Source: Peptoclostridium sp965368085
GTDB taxonomy: Bacteria > Bacillota > Clostridia > Peptostreptococcales > Peptostreptococcaceae
Direction: 5' to 3'
Length of the DNA stretch: 64,000 nt
NCBI GenBank assembly: GCA_965368085.1
Contig: CBDULP010000003.1
Location: 52,417-116,416, forward strand
A program made the translations under genes and the position numbers. Positions 18,149 to 26,693 of this stretch are shown one piece after another. Numbering within the stretch: the stretch's first letter is position 1; the number at the start of each line of letters is the position of its first letter. Under the pieces are notes generated by a model. That model was given only the letters and a program-made list of their open reading frames with translations, was not told the origin of the DNA and ran no database searches.

Positions 18149-19135
18149 TTATCCCCCTATTTGCACCATATTTCTCTTTATTATGTCTCCATCTTCCAGA
18201 TGATGTGATTTTGGCTTTTTTGAAAGTTCTTGAATCAGCAATTCCTTTATGTCTTCTCCCCGCCTGAAAGGGCTTATTATGTCTATTTCATAATCCGAGT
18301 GAAGGCAGAGCTTTAATTTGCCGTCACTTGTAAGCCTTATCCTGTTGCAGTTTTCGCAGAACTTGCATGAAATCGGGTTTATAAGGCCAACTTTGCCCTT
18401 TGCGCCTTCAAGCCTGTAGTACTCCGCAGGCGACGACTTGTCACAAGAGCTGCTTTTTTTAAGGCCCGGAACTTTTTCCAAGACGGTCTTGTTCGATATG
18501 AAGTTCCCGCTGGCCCATCCCGCCGCCTGTCCTATTGGCATGAGTTCTATGAACCTGACGTCAATTTCCTCATCCTTTGTCACGTTGACAAAGTCCTCTA
18601 TTTCATCAGCATTGAAATCGCCTATCAAGACCGTGTTTATCTTTATGGGCGAAAGTCCAGCATTTTTGGCCTTTTCTATCCCGTCCAAAACCCTTGAAAG
18701 GTCTCCGCCCCTTGTAATCTGGCTGTATTTCTCCTTATCCATAGTGTCAAGGCTTATGTTTACCCTCTTAAGCCCTGCATCCTTGAGTTTTTTTGCATAT
18801 TTCCCAAGCAGCATGCCATTTGTAGTCATGGCTATGTCTTTTACATTTGCATTTTGGGATATCTCTCTTATGAGTCTTATTACGCCTTTTTTTACAAGGG
18901 GTTCTCCGCCGGTTATTCTGATCTTGTCTATTCCCATGTCTGCAAGTATGTTTGAAATCCGGGACATTTCCTCAATGCTCATTACATCCTCATGGGAAAG
19001 CTTTGACACACCTGCTTCTGGCATGCAGTATTTGCACCTCAAATTGCAAAGATCCGTAACTGAAATCCTAAGATAGTTGATCCTCCTGCCGTATCCGTCC
19101 GTTAAAATTTTTTTACTCCCCAATCTCCTCACCAA
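18149..19135 (-). CDS. moaA: GTP 3',8-cyclase (radical SAM)
   Basis: 328 residues. The radical-SAM cluster motif C-N-L-R-C-K-Y-C is near residue 32 and the SAM-binding G-G-E-P follows. The C-terminal second [4Fe-4S] cluster cysteines are C-K-F-C then C-L-H-S, about 13 residues apart. The family then usually ends in a G-G tail; here the last residues are V-Q-I-G-G, so the tail is present. Its start overlaps the end of the upstream moeA/PBP gene by 23 bases, so translation is coupled. Confidence 0.96.
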   Translation of the reverse strand: MVRRLGSKKILTDGYGRRINYLRISVTDLCNLRCKYCMPEAGVSKLSHEDVMSIEEMSRISNILADMGIDKIRITGGEPLVKKGVIRLIREISQNANVKDIAMTTNGMLLGKYAKKLKDAGLKRVNISLDTMDKEKYSQITRGGDLSRVLDGIEKAKNAGLSPIKINTVLIGDFNADEIEDFVNVTKDEEIDVRFIELMPIGQAAGWASGNFISNKTVLEKVPGLKKSSSCDKSSPAEYYRLEGAKGKVGLINPISCKFCENCNRIRLTSDGKLKLCLHSDYEIDIISPFRRGEDIKELLIQELSKKPKSHHLEDGDIIKRNMVQIGG

Positions 19136-21020
19136 CCCTTATTATGGTTCCCGCCTCTTCTATCTTGTATCCGCCAAGCTTATCAAGCCTTATCTCGAAT
19201 TCTTCAGACTGCAGTATATTCATGAATTCTTGCACCCTTTTGTCTTCTATGCTCTCTTGGTCTGCCAGAAAATCATAGTTTTCATATCCTATCGGTATGA
19301 ATTCGAGTCCGAGCGCATGCGCCGCAGAATATATTCCTATTCCAACATCCGCAGAGCCTGATTTGACAGCTATTGCAACTGCCATATGGGTTGTCATCTC
19401 CCTTGTATATCCCGATATGGCATCCGGGCTTATTCTCTCTTTATTCAGATTGTAATCTAAAAGCACCCTTGTGCCGGCTCCTCTTTGCCTGTTTACAAAC
19501 ACTATGTCATCTCTTGAAAGGTCGTCAAAGTTTTTTATTCCCTTTGGATTTCCATTTTTGACCATGAATCCCTGAAGTCTTTTGACTCCTCTTATCAGTA
19601 CTTTGCCGCCCTGAGGGAAAAACCTCTTTACGTATGACTTGTTGTAATCTCCTGTTTTCTCGTCAAGAAGGTGTATGGGCGCTATATGGCACTCTCCCCT
19701 TCTCATTGCCATAATGCCGCCCATGCTGCCGACATGGCCCGACGAAAGACTCATCATATCTGAAATCTCATCCATTATGACATCATGGCTTCCTATTGAG
19801 ACTAGAGTGTTTTTGATTTCTGAAATCGGCTTTAAAATCTTCACCCTTACATTCTCGCCAGCCTCAACACCTTCGCTGTTTCTTTGTATTTCAAGCATTC
19901 CATCTGCCTTTACAAGGCTCATTGTAACTCCTGCACCTCTTGTAAGGGGCGTTGCTATAAATCTTTTTCCCACATATCCAAGATTCACCCTAACAATTTC
20001 CTTGTGTTTGAGTGATGATGGTATCCGCTTTGAGACATTCGCATCTATGAATTCAAATTCAGTCTCTTTGCTTCCACTCATCCAGTGTATTAGCGGGCTT
20101 ACAAACCTTTCAAAGGCTATGAATGCCGACACTGGATATCCAGGAAGGCCTATAACAGGTTTTCCCCCTATTATTCCAAGTATTGTCGGCTTTCCTGGCT
20201 TTAATGCAACCCCGTGTATGACAACTTCTCCAAGCTCTTCTATTATGGCCGCAGTGTAATCTTTTGTTCCCGCAGACGATCCTGCGTTTATTATGAGCAT
20301 GTCGTTTTCTCTTACGCCCTGCTCGATTTTGTGTCTGAGGGTCTCGTATTCATCGCTGCACGGCGGATATCTCCTTGCCTGTGCTCCCATTTCATTAGCC
20401 CTGCCCTGGAATATGCTCGAATTCGACTCTATAATCCTTCCCTCTTCAAGCTTCGAAAAATCCTCTATAAGCTCGGATCCCGTGGGTATTATCCCTATGC
20501 AAGGCTTCCTATATACACTTACAGTTCCTATTCCACCAGAAAGCATCGCACCTATATCCACAGGCCTTATTTTGTGCCTTGACGGGATTATCATCTCTCC
20601 CTTTACTATATCCTCTCCTATAGGCCTTACATGCTGCCAAGGATGAGACGGCGCTATTATTGTCACACGCCCCTGACTCTCATTCACCACGTCCTCAATC
20701 ATTATCACGCTGTCATATGGCTCTTTTATAGGGTTCCCCGTGTTCACATACTCAAAATCCACGCCTTCTTTGAGATCTTTCGGACTCGTATCGGCTGCCC
20801 CTTTCGTGTTCTTTGACACAACCGCTACCCCATCCATAGCGGATGCATTATAGCATGGTGAAGACTCCCTTGCATAAACCGGCTCCCAAGTTATCATTCC
20901 AAGAGCGTCATATGTGCTTATCTTCTGCGAATGTGCGTTTATATGAGGCTTTAGCTTTTCCATGTACATCTGCATTGCTTTTGAGTCGTCCACATTTGAT
21001 ATATATATGTTTCTTTTCAT
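19113..21020 (-). CDS. MoeA-type molybdopterin molybdenumtransferase fused to a PBP-like domain
   Basis: 635 residues, longer than plain MoeA (~400). Residues 1-400 are MoeA: S-A-M-D-G-V-A near residue 63, I-P-T-G-S-E-L near 187, G-S-S-A-G-T-K-D-Y near 250, and K-P-G-K-P-T-I and G-L-P-G-Y-P-V-S near 275-295. Residues ~410-630 form a periplasmic-binding-protein-like domain (Q-R-G-A-G-T-R, G-S-A-D-V-G-I-G-I) like the one in ModE/LysR-type sensors and in archaeal MoeA fusions. That domain probably binds molybdate or tungstate, or the pterin. It could choose the metal or present it to MoeA; this is inference. It lies between plain moeA and moaA. Confidence 0.92.
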   Translation of the reverse strand: MKRNIYISNVDDSKAMQMYMEKLKPHINAHSQKISTYDALGMITWEPVYARESSPCYNASAMDGVAVVSKNTKGAADTSPKDLKEGVDFEYVNTGNPIKEPYDSVIMIEDVVNESQGRVTIIAPSHPWQHVRPIGEDIVKGEMIIPSRHKIRPVDIGAMLSGGIGTVSVYRKPCIGIIPTGSELIEDFSKLEEGRIIESNSSIFQGRANEMGAQARRYPPCSDEYETLRHKIEQGVRENDMLIINAGSSAGTKDYTAAIIEELGEVVIHGVALKPGKPTILGIIGGKPVIGLPGYPVSAFIAFERFVSPLIHWMSGSKETEFEFIDANVSKRIPSSLKHKEIVRVNLGYVGKRFIATPLTRGAGVTMSLVKADGMLEIQRNSEGVEAGENVRVKILKPISEIKNTLVSIGSHDVIMDEISDMMSLSSGHVGSMGGIMAMRRGECHIAPIHLLDEKTGDYNKSYVKRFFPQGGKVLIRGVKRLQGFMVKNGNPKGIKNFDDLSRDDIVFVNRQRGAGTRVLLDYNLNKERISPDAISGYTREMTTHMAVAIAVKSGSADVGIGIYSAAHALGLEFIPIGYENYDFLADQESIEDKRVQEFMNILQSEEFEIRLDKLGGYKIEEAGTIIRVGEEIGE

Positions 21021-21037
21021 ACGGCATCCCCCAGTCT

Positions 21038-22264
21038 CTATACCCTGTATACTCTTACTGCTTCTCCTTTTTCTACCCCTTCGGTGTTTTCATCCATAAT
21101 TATGTATCCACCGGATCTTGACAGAAGACTTATCATTCCTGATTTCCCGAATTGAGGCTCGGCATTTATCCCGCTGTCAGTTTCGCATATCCTAACCATC
21201 TGGTAAGTCCTTTTACCCGGAGACGAATGCACATTGGCACTCATTTTGGCCTGGACAAATTCCCGGCTTCTAACCTCGCCTGTTTTGCGAATTGTAAATT
21301 CCTCCACTATTGACTTGAATACAAATATCGACGATACCGGATGTCCGGGAAGCCCAATCACAGCTTTTCCGTCAGCCCTTCCTATGATTGTCGGCTTGCC
21401 TGGCTTTATGGATATCCCGTGTATGAAAACGCCTTCTCCTCCAAACGAATTTATTACATCGCTTGTGAAATCACGGCTTCCGACAGAGCTCCCTCCAGAC
21501 ATGAGTATTATGTCTGATTTATCTATCCCATTCAAAACCGCTTCCCTTAAAAGCTCGAAATCGTCCCCCACTATCGACCGGCCCCTTACCTCTCCCCCTA
21601 TCTTTTTAATAAGGGCTTCAAGAGCATATCCGTTTATATCCCTGACCTTTCCGCATTCCATATCTTCGTCGAGATCTATCACCTCGTCCCCTGTGGATAT
21701 TATGTGAAATCCTGGTTTTTTAATGACATTCACACTGCCTATTCCAAGCGCGGCAAGCACTCCTATGTGCGAAGGCTCTATTCTTGTCCCCTTTTTTAAT
21801 ATGGCCTCGCCAAGCTTTATGTCATCTCCCCTTCTCATCACATTTTCAAGGTTCGATGTCGGCCTGTGAATTGCTATTGTTTTTTCGTCAAGCTTTTCCA
21901 CGTATTCAATCATAACCACGCAGTCTGCGCCTTTGGGAAGCATTCCTCCTGTTGGAACATAAACAGCCTCGCCGCTTCCAACTGTCTGATCTGCAATTTT
22001 TCCCATATGAACGCTGCCCTTCATATCTAAAAACGAAGGTATGGATTCGCTCGCCCCGTGGCTGTCCTCGCTCCTTATGGCATAACCGTCGACAGTCGAC
22101 CTATCAAACCCTGGAACGTCTTCAGCCGACATTATATCCTGTGATAGTATCCTTCCAAGCAATTCGCTTATACGGCACATCTCCGATTCAATATTCATGT
22201 CCTCAAACTTTTTATCCATCATATCAAGCGCCTCTTCTATAGACACAACCTTAAAAAAATCCAT
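21038..22264 (-). CDS. moeA: Molybdopterin molybdenumtransferase
   Basis: 408 residues. Inserts molybdate or tungstate into adenylated molybdopterin. MoeA motifs: G-F-D-R-S-T-V-D-G-Y-A near residue 60, the S-T-G-D-E-V segment near 190, G-G-S-S-V-G-S-R-D-F near 245, K-P-G-K-P-T-I and G-L-P-G-H-P-V-S near 285. I set the start at the ATG at 22264 (M-D-F-F-K-V), which has GGTGAT upstream and overlaps the tupC end by 14 bases; the frame is open 15 codons further. Two moeA genes beside a tungstate transporter suggest separate handling of W and Mo. Confidence 0.93.
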   Translation of the reverse strand: MDFFKVVSIEEALDMMDKKFEDMNIESEMCRISELLGRILSQDIMSAEDVPGFDRSTVDGYAIRSEDSHGASESIPSFLDMKGSVHMGKIADQTVGSGEAVYVPTGGMLPKGADCVVMIEYVEKLDEKTIAIHRPTSNLENVMRRGDDIKLGEAILKKGTRIEPSHIGVLAALGIGSVNVIKKPGFHIISTGDEVIDLDEDMECGKVRDINGYALEALIKKIGGEVRGRSIVGDDFELLREAVLNGIDKSDIILMSGGSSVGSRDFTSDVINSFGGEGVFIHGISIKPGKPTIIGRADGKAVIGLPGHPVSSIFVFKSIVEEFTIRKTGEVRSREFVQAKMSANVHSSPGKRTYQMVRICETDSGINAEPQFGKSGMISLLSRSGGYIIMDENTEGVEKGEAVRVYRV

Positions 22265-22895
22265 TGAAATCACCAACTTTTCCATTTTGAATAAATACCA
22301 AGTCATCACAAATTCTTTCAGCCTGTTCTTTACTGTGGGTTATTACAATTACAGTAGCACCCGTTTCCCTGTTATAGTCGACTATGGCTTTTTCCATAAC
22401 CTTCACAAATTCCGGATCTATGCTCGCTGTCGGTTCGTCGAGAAGCAGCAGCGAAGGCTTAAATACGAGAGCTCTTGCAAGCGCCACTTTCTGAGTTTCT
22501 CCCCCCGAGAGCTTATGGGCCTTTTTCTCCATCAAATCCTCTATCTCGAGGCTTTTCAAAGCCCCGTCCACTCTGCTTTTTATGTCGACTCTGTCAAAAC
22601 CTCTGATTTTCAAGGGATATGATATATTTTCGTAAACACTTCTTTTAAAAAGGCCCCCTTTTTGAAATACAAGGGTCACATTTCTTCTGGCCTGCTCTAT
22701 ACTCTTTTCCCCATAGAGTACACTTCCTTCGTACTTATCGTCCAGGCCCGCAATTATGTTTAAAAGAGTAGTCTTTCCGGCCCCGTTTGGTCCCATTATA
22801 CCGCTTATTCTTCCCGATTTGAATGTAAACTTGTCTATATCCAGTATTTGATCTTGCCCATAAAACTTTTTGATTTTACTTATGCTTACATTCAT
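22251..22895 (-). CDS. tupC: Tungstate ABC transporter, ATP-binding subunit
   Basis: 214-residue ABC ATPase. Walker A is G-P-N-G-A-G-K-T-T, the signature L-S-G-G-E-T-Q is near residue 130, Walker B is L-L-L-L-D-E-P-T, and the switch histidine is in V-I-V-I-T-H. It powers the TupB channel. The name is from context: TupA and TupB lie directly upstream. The start has a GGAGGAA site two bases after the tupB stop. Confidence 0.92.
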   Translation of the reverse strand: MNVSISKIKKFYGQDQILDIDKFTFKSGRISGIMGPNGAGKTTLLNIIAGLDDKYEGSVLYGEKSIEQARRNVTLVFQKGGLFKRSVYENISYPLKIRGFDRVDIKSRVDGALKSLEIEDLMEKKAHKLSGGETQKVALARALVFKPSLLLLDEPTASIDPEFVKVMEKAIVDYNRETGATVIVITHSKEQAERICDDLVFIQNGKVGDFNGFF

Positions 22896-22897
22896 GT

Positions 22898-23584
22898 CTA
22901 TTCCTCCTGATAGGCGTACGTTATGGCGTTTATGGCAAATGATATTATAAGAAGCACTATTCCAAGAGCTATGGCCATTGGATAATCCCCCATTGAGTTG
23001 AGCATAGCTATTGATGTTGTTATAACCCTCGTATGGCCCTTTATGTTGCCGCCCACTATCATTACCGCCCCGACTTCCGATATCGCTCTTGAAAATGTTG
23101 TTACAACATTTATGAAAATATCCATTTTAAGCTCCCTTATCACAAGTACCACCGTCTGCAGCCTGTTAGCTCCAAGGGTTTTACCCACTTTTGCTATCTC
23201 ATTCCCCCTGTTTTTTGAAAGCGAATATGTAAGCCCCATGCAAAGAGGTGCTATGAGTATCGACTGAGCCATTATCATGGCCGCAGGCGTATACAGCAGC
23301 TGAAACTGTCCAAAAGGACCCTTCCTGGAGAGTGTTATAGCAACAACAAGCCCCACTATGACAGATGGTACGCTCATTAAGGCATAAAGAGTTCTTGAAA
23401 AGAGCCCTTTCATCCGAAAGCTTGTTATACCCGCCATAACCCCTGCCGGCACCGCTACTGCAGATGCTATTACAGTTGCAGTTGTCGATACAAAAACTGA
23501 AAGCATTATTATTTCATACACCTGTGGGTCAAATGAAATCAAGAGTTCAAGGGCCTTTTTTATCCCGTCTATTATATAGTCCAT
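22898..23584 (-). CDS. tupB: Tungstate ABC transporter, permease subunit
   Basis: 228 residues with five or six hydrophobic segments. The EAA-type cytoplasmic loop reads K-T-L-G-A-N-R-L-Q near residue 138, contacting the ATPase. The short permease of the TupB type is about this length. A 147-base gap with a hairpin separates it from tupA. Confidence 0.92.
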   Translation of the reverse strand: MDYIIDGIKKALELLISFDPQVYEIIMLSVFVSTTATVIASAVAVPAGVMAGITSFRMKGLFSRTLYALMSVPSVIVGLVVAITLSRKGPFGQFQLLYTPAAMIMAQSILIAPLCMGLTYSLSKNRGNEIAKVGKTLGANRLQTVVLVIRELKMDIFINVVTTFSRAISEVGAVMIVGGNIKGHTRVITTSIAMLNSMGDYPMAIALGIVLLIISFAINAITYAYQEE

Positions 23585-23626
23585 TTATTTCTCCCGATAT
23601 ATTTTATTTGTATATATAAAACTAAA

Positions 23627-23663
23627 GGCGAAAATATACAAGTATCACTTTAATATTTTCGCC
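23627..23663 (-). terminator. Hairpin between tupA and tupB (partial terminator)
   Basis: Nearly perfect 12-base-pair stem (23627-23638 with 23651-23663) followed on the minus strand by TTTAGTTTTA. It lies between the binding-protein gene and the permease gene. Such hairpins usually raise binding-protein mRNA over permease mRNA by partial termination or by protecting the 3' end; this role is inferred. Confidence 0.7.
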
Positions 23664-23731
23664 CGGGTCTAATAATTCAATTATATATCAATTTCTTTTA
23701 AAACAAAATAACAGCAGTACCGGTTATTTTG

Positions 23732-24601
23732 TTATTTCGAAGCATTTGGTGTGAAAAGAGGCGCTCCGAATCTGTCAACTCCGTATTCGCCTATCATTTT
23801 TTGTGCCTTTTCAGAAAGCAGCCAGTCCACGAAAGCCTGTGCGCCTTCTGCATTTATGTTTTCTGTCTTTTCAGGATTTACAGGTATTACCCCATACTGA
23901 TTGAACATCTTTTCATCCTTTTCTACAGCTATTTCAAGGCTTAGGTTCTCCTTAAGATTAAGGTATGTCGCCCTGTCTGTAAGAGTGTAAGCCTGCATTT
24001 CATCTGCCATTTTAAGAACATCAGCCATTCCGCTTCCAGCCTCAACATAGTAGTCGCCTTCCGGTGTTATCCCTGCATCGCTCCAAAGCGCAAGCTCTTT
24101 TTTGTTTGTTCCCGAATTGTCTCCTCTTGATACGAACTTCACCTTATCGGCATTTATTTTTTCAAATGCGGCAACTATATCGCTTGGAGCAGCTTCCTTA
24201 AGCCCTGCAGGATCGTCTTTCGGTCCCACAAGCACAAAATCATTGTACATTACATCATGTCTTTCAAGACCGTCTCCCGCCTCTACAAAAGCCTCTTCTG
24301 AAGCCTTTGCATGAACAAGAAGCACGTCAGCCTCTCCGTTTTTGCCCATTTCAAGAGCCTTTCCAGTTCCCACTGCAACCATTTTCACTTCTATTCCCGT
24401 GTCCTTTGTAAACTCAGGAAGTATGTAGTCCAAAAGCCCGCTGTCCCTTGTACTTGTAGTAGTTGAAAGTATTATACTTCCGTTTTGAACCTGTTCTGAC
24501 GCCTGATTCTCTTGCTCAGACTCGGCCTTTTCCCCCGTGCATCCTGCAAACAGCCCTATAGAAAGAACTACTGCCATTAAAACAGATAATAATTTTTTCA
24601 T
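23732..24601 (-). CDS. tupA: Tungstate-binding lipoprotein
   Basis: 289-residue substrate-binding protein. Signal peptide M-K-K-L-L then a hydrophobic run ends in the lipobox L-F-A-G-C, so it is a lipoprotein on the outer face of the membrane. After cleavage it shows T-T-T-S-T-R-D-S-G-L-L-D near residue 48, the TupA oxyanion motif. Also G-T-G-K-A-L near 80 and S-R-G-D-N-S-G-T near 160. This pattern marks tungstate-selective TupA rather than ModA. It is the first gene after the candidate riboswitch and terminator. Confidence 0.94.
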   Translation of the reverse strand: MKKLLSVLMAVVLSIGLFAGCTGEKAESEQENQASEQVQNGSIILSTTTSTRDSGLLDYILPEFTKDTGIEVKMVAVGTGKALEMGKNGEADVLLVHAKASEEAFVEAGDGLERHDVMYNDFVLVGPKDDPAGLKEAAPSDIVAAFEKINADKVKFVSRGDNSGTNKKELALWSDAGITPEGDYYVEAGSGMADVLKMADEMQAYTLTDRATYLNLKENLSLEIAVEKDEKMFNQYGVIPVNPEKTENINAEGAQAFVDWLLSEKAQKMIGEYGVDRFGAPLFTPNASK

Positions 24602-24636
24602 TTTATTTCCCCCTTGTATATATTTTTTATTTCAAG

Positions 24637-24666
24637 CAAAAAAAGACAATCCAAAAAGGATTGTCT
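24637..24666 (-). terminator. Intrinsic terminator/attenuator in the tupA leader
   Basis: Perfect 9-base-pair stem (24644-24652 with 24658-24666), 5-base loop, seven T residues after it on the minus strand. It stands 36 bases before the tupA start and directly after a structured leader, so it can act as the off-switch of a riboswitch as well as the end of the fdh transcript. Confidence 0.88.
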
Positions 24667-24667
24667 C

Positions 24668-24745
24668 AAGCCCAAAATCAGGTTAAAATTTTCCTTTCCA
24701 AATGCGGGAGGCTAGAGGATTTCTCCTTCAACCCATAGGCTAATT
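24668..24745 (-). promoter_or_regulatory. Candidate Moco/Wco-type riboswitch upstream of tupA
   Basis: The 100 bases between fdhD and the tupA terminator are GC-richer than usual for a gap and can fold. Outer arms near 24669-24674 and 24736-24742 pair (AGCC with GGCT type). Inner arms 24680-24684 and 24730-24734 pair (AACC with GGGTT). A small GGAG...CCTC hairpin lies inside, and the minus strand then reads AGCCTCCCGCATTTGGAAAGG, of which the CCTCCC part recalls my memory of the Moco RNA motif. Position upstream of a tungstate importer and moa/moe genes, with a terminator next, fits the Moco/Tuco class. The family call rests on context and partial resemblance; a covariance-model search was not possible. 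Confidence 0.5.
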
Positions 24746-24769
24746 CATCATAGAAACTCTTTAGACTCA

Positions 24770-25552
24770 TTAGCTCGGAAAACCAGAATAAATATTAATT
24801 TTATCTCCCCTTGCAAATCCGCAAAGGAATATACCATTTTCTCTTGCAATGTCGACCGCCGCATTCGTCGGAGCCGATCTTGAAACAATCGCCCTGAAAC
24901 CGCCCCCAAGGGCCTTTAAAAGCATTTCTGACGACACCCTTCCGCTTAGGAATAGTACTGCACTTGACATATCAATTCCATTTATAATACAGCTTCCTAC
25001 AACCTTGTCGAGTGCATTATGACGCCCGATGTCATCTTCAAACACTGTTATATGGTCAAAACTTCCAGCAGCGCAGCTGTGTGCACAGCCGGTATTTTTG
25101 AAAAGTTCAGACATTTTCCCGAATTTTTCAACAGTCTCCAGAAGCTTTTGGAAGTCGATGCCGCGGGTGATATTTTCTATTTCACAGTCTTCAGATTTGA
25201 AGCTCTTGCCGTAAATGTCCTCAGAAACCATGCCCTTGCTGGTTCCCACCACATTGAGCTTTTTCTCCTCAATTTCAGACGTTTGGCCATTGTCTTTTAT
25301 TTCAACAAATGCACTGCAAGTTTTCTCGTCAAATTGAAATCGCTTGACATCGTCATGGATTTCTATGAGCCCTTCAGACCTTAGAAACCCCAGACAAAGG
25401 CTCTTTATTGACTTTGGTGTGCATAAAAGCCTTACAAGCTTTTTACCATTGACATGCAAATTCAAAGAATACTCAACTGCAATTTCATCTGGATTGTCGA
25501 CAATATTTCCACTCTTGTATTTGATTATACTATAAAACTTTGAGGTTTTCAT
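24770..25552 (-). CDS. fdhD: Formate dehydrogenase accessory sulfurtransferase
   Basis: 260 residues. FdhD moves sulfur from a cysteine desulfurase to the pterin cofactor of formate dehydrogenase. Visible family segments: L-C-L-G-F-L-R-S-E-G near residue 55, the cysteine pair in T-G-C-A-H-S-C-A-A near 155, D-I-G-R-H-N-A-L-D-K near 178, and L-S-G-R-V-S-S-E near 207. The ATG at 25552 is chosen; a GTG five codons earlier overlaps the mobA stop. It follows mogA and mobA, downstream of the selenoenzyme it serves. Confidence 0.94.
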   Translation of the reverse strand: MKTSKFYSIIKYKSGNIVDNPDEIAVEYSLNLHVNGKKLVRLLCTPKSIKSLCLGFLRSEGLIEIHDDVKRFQFDEKTCSAFVEIKDNGQTSEIEEKKLNVVGTSKGMVSEDIYGKSFKSEDCEIENITRGIDFQKLLETVEKFGKMSELFKNTGCAHSCAAGSFDHITVFEDDIGRHNALDKVVGSCIINGIDMSSAVLFLSGRVSSEMLLKALGGGFRAIVSRSAPTNAAVDIARENGIFLCGFARGDKINIYSGFPS

Positions 25553-25563
25553 GAGAAAATTTA

Positions 25564-26190
25564 TCACTCCCCGATTGATTCCATATACATTTCTATGTCA
25601 TGCCTCGTATTCATATTGAAGAACATGTCCCAGTTTGGACTGAATTTCCTTGCGTTTTCTTCCTCTATATAGAGAACATACAGCTTTTCAAGAAGTGAAA
25701 GCACAGACCTTTTGCTGCCCTTTAAATGCTCCTCTATTTTCAAAATCATGTCTTTAGAGTAAAATGCATTGAATGGTTCAACCCATATATCCTGTCTTGT
25801 TACACACGCCTTAACTTCAAGTCCCTGTTCAATCTCGCACTCAATTCTTTGCTTCATATAGTCTATATAGTTGAAATTTATATTTGGCATGTCACAGGCC
25901 ACGAGATAGCAGTACTTGGATTTTGCAGCTTCAAGGCCCGCATGTATGCCTGCGAGCGGGCCTTTTCCCTTTATTCTGTCTGTAACTACAGTGTATGAAA
26001 TTCCCATATATATCTCAGGAGTGTTTGAGACTATTATTATGTCGTCAAACACTTTTGAAAGCCTTGACACTATGCTGTCCATGAGTCTTCTTTCATTTAT
26101 CTTTATAAACTGCTTGTCAAAACCCATTCTCGAGCTTTTCCCGCCCGCAAGCACTATAGCGCTTCCAAATTTTTTTATTTTCTGGCACAC
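25564..26190 (-). CDS. mobA: Molybdenum cofactor guanylyltransferase
   Basis: About 208 residues. Attaches GMP to Mo/W-pterin, giving the bis-guanine-dinucleotide cofactor used by formate dehydrogenase. Signature L-A-G-G-K-S-S-R-M-G-F-D-K near the N-terminus, then P-L-A-G-I-H-A-G-L and V-A-C-D-M-P-N near 100-125. The start is uncertain. A GTG at 26190 lies inside the end of mogA behind AGGGG; no ATG is available, and an ATA at 26178 directly at the mogA stop is another possibility. The open frame runs further 5' but only as a shadow of mogA. Confidence 0.88.
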   Translation of the reverse strand: MCQKIKKFGSAIVLAGGKSSRMGFDKQFIKINERRLMDSIVSRLSKVFDDIIIVSNTPEIYMGISYTVVTDRIKGKGPLAGIHAGLEAAKSKYCYLVACDMPNINFNYIDYMKQRIECEIEQGLEVKACVTRQDIWVEPFNAFYSKDMILKIEEHLKGSKRSVLSLLEKLYVLYIEEENARKFSPNWDMFFNMNTRHDIEMYMESIGE

Positions 26191-26663
26191 TCCCCTGCAA
26201 CCCCTTTTAGTATGTCTATACCGTGCTCCACGCTTTCCATTACAAATTCCAGCGACTCCCTTACGGCCTTTGGGCTTCCTGGAAGGTTTATGATAAGGGT
26301 CTGCCCTCTTATTCCAGACACAGCTCTTGAGAGCATCGCCCTTTTGGTTATCGAAAGGCTGTTGTATCTTATAGCCTCGCATATTCCCGGTGCGAACCGC
26401 TCTATGGCCCTTGATGTAGCCTCAGGCGTAACGTCCCGCTTGCTAAAACCCGTTCCGCCTGTTGTAAGCACAATGTCAATGCCGCACTGATCGCACATCC
26501 TTACTATCTCCTCATATATCATGCCCTCTTCATCGGGAACAATTTTATACTCAACAGTCTCATGACCAGAGGCTTTTAGCATTTTCATTATCTCTTTTCC
26601 GCTCTGATCTTCCCTTTCACCTGCGTATCCCTTGTCGCTTACCGTGATTATCCCTGCCTTCAT
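26175..26663 (-). CDS. mogA: Molybdopterin adenylyltransferase (MogA/MoaB family)
   Basis: 162 residues. Adenylates molybdopterin before metal insertion. Motifs: T-V-S-D-K-G near residue 8, T-T-G-G-T-G-F-S-K-R-D-V-T-P-E near 70, and N-L-P-G-S-P-K-A near 128. The start at 26663 is chosen because GAGG lies eight bases upstream; the GTG three codons earlier is too close to it. It lies 30 bases downstream of fdhA. Confidence 0.93.
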   Translation of the reverse strand: MKAGIITVSDKGYAGEREDQSGKEIMKMLKASGHETVEYKIVPDEEGMIYEEIVRMCDQCGIDIVLTTGGTGFSKRDVTPEATSRAIERFAPGICEAIRYNSLSITKRAMLSRAVSGIRGQTLIINLPGSPKAVRESLEFVMESVEHGIDILKGVAGECARK

Positions 26664-26693
26664 CAAGTCCACCTCTTTGTTTTTACTTTTATT

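Noticed and set aside
26191..26382. N-terminal extension of MobA
   Set aside because: The stretch is antisense-free overlap with mogA in another frame with very basic composition; the guanylyltransferase signature begins just after the mogA stop.
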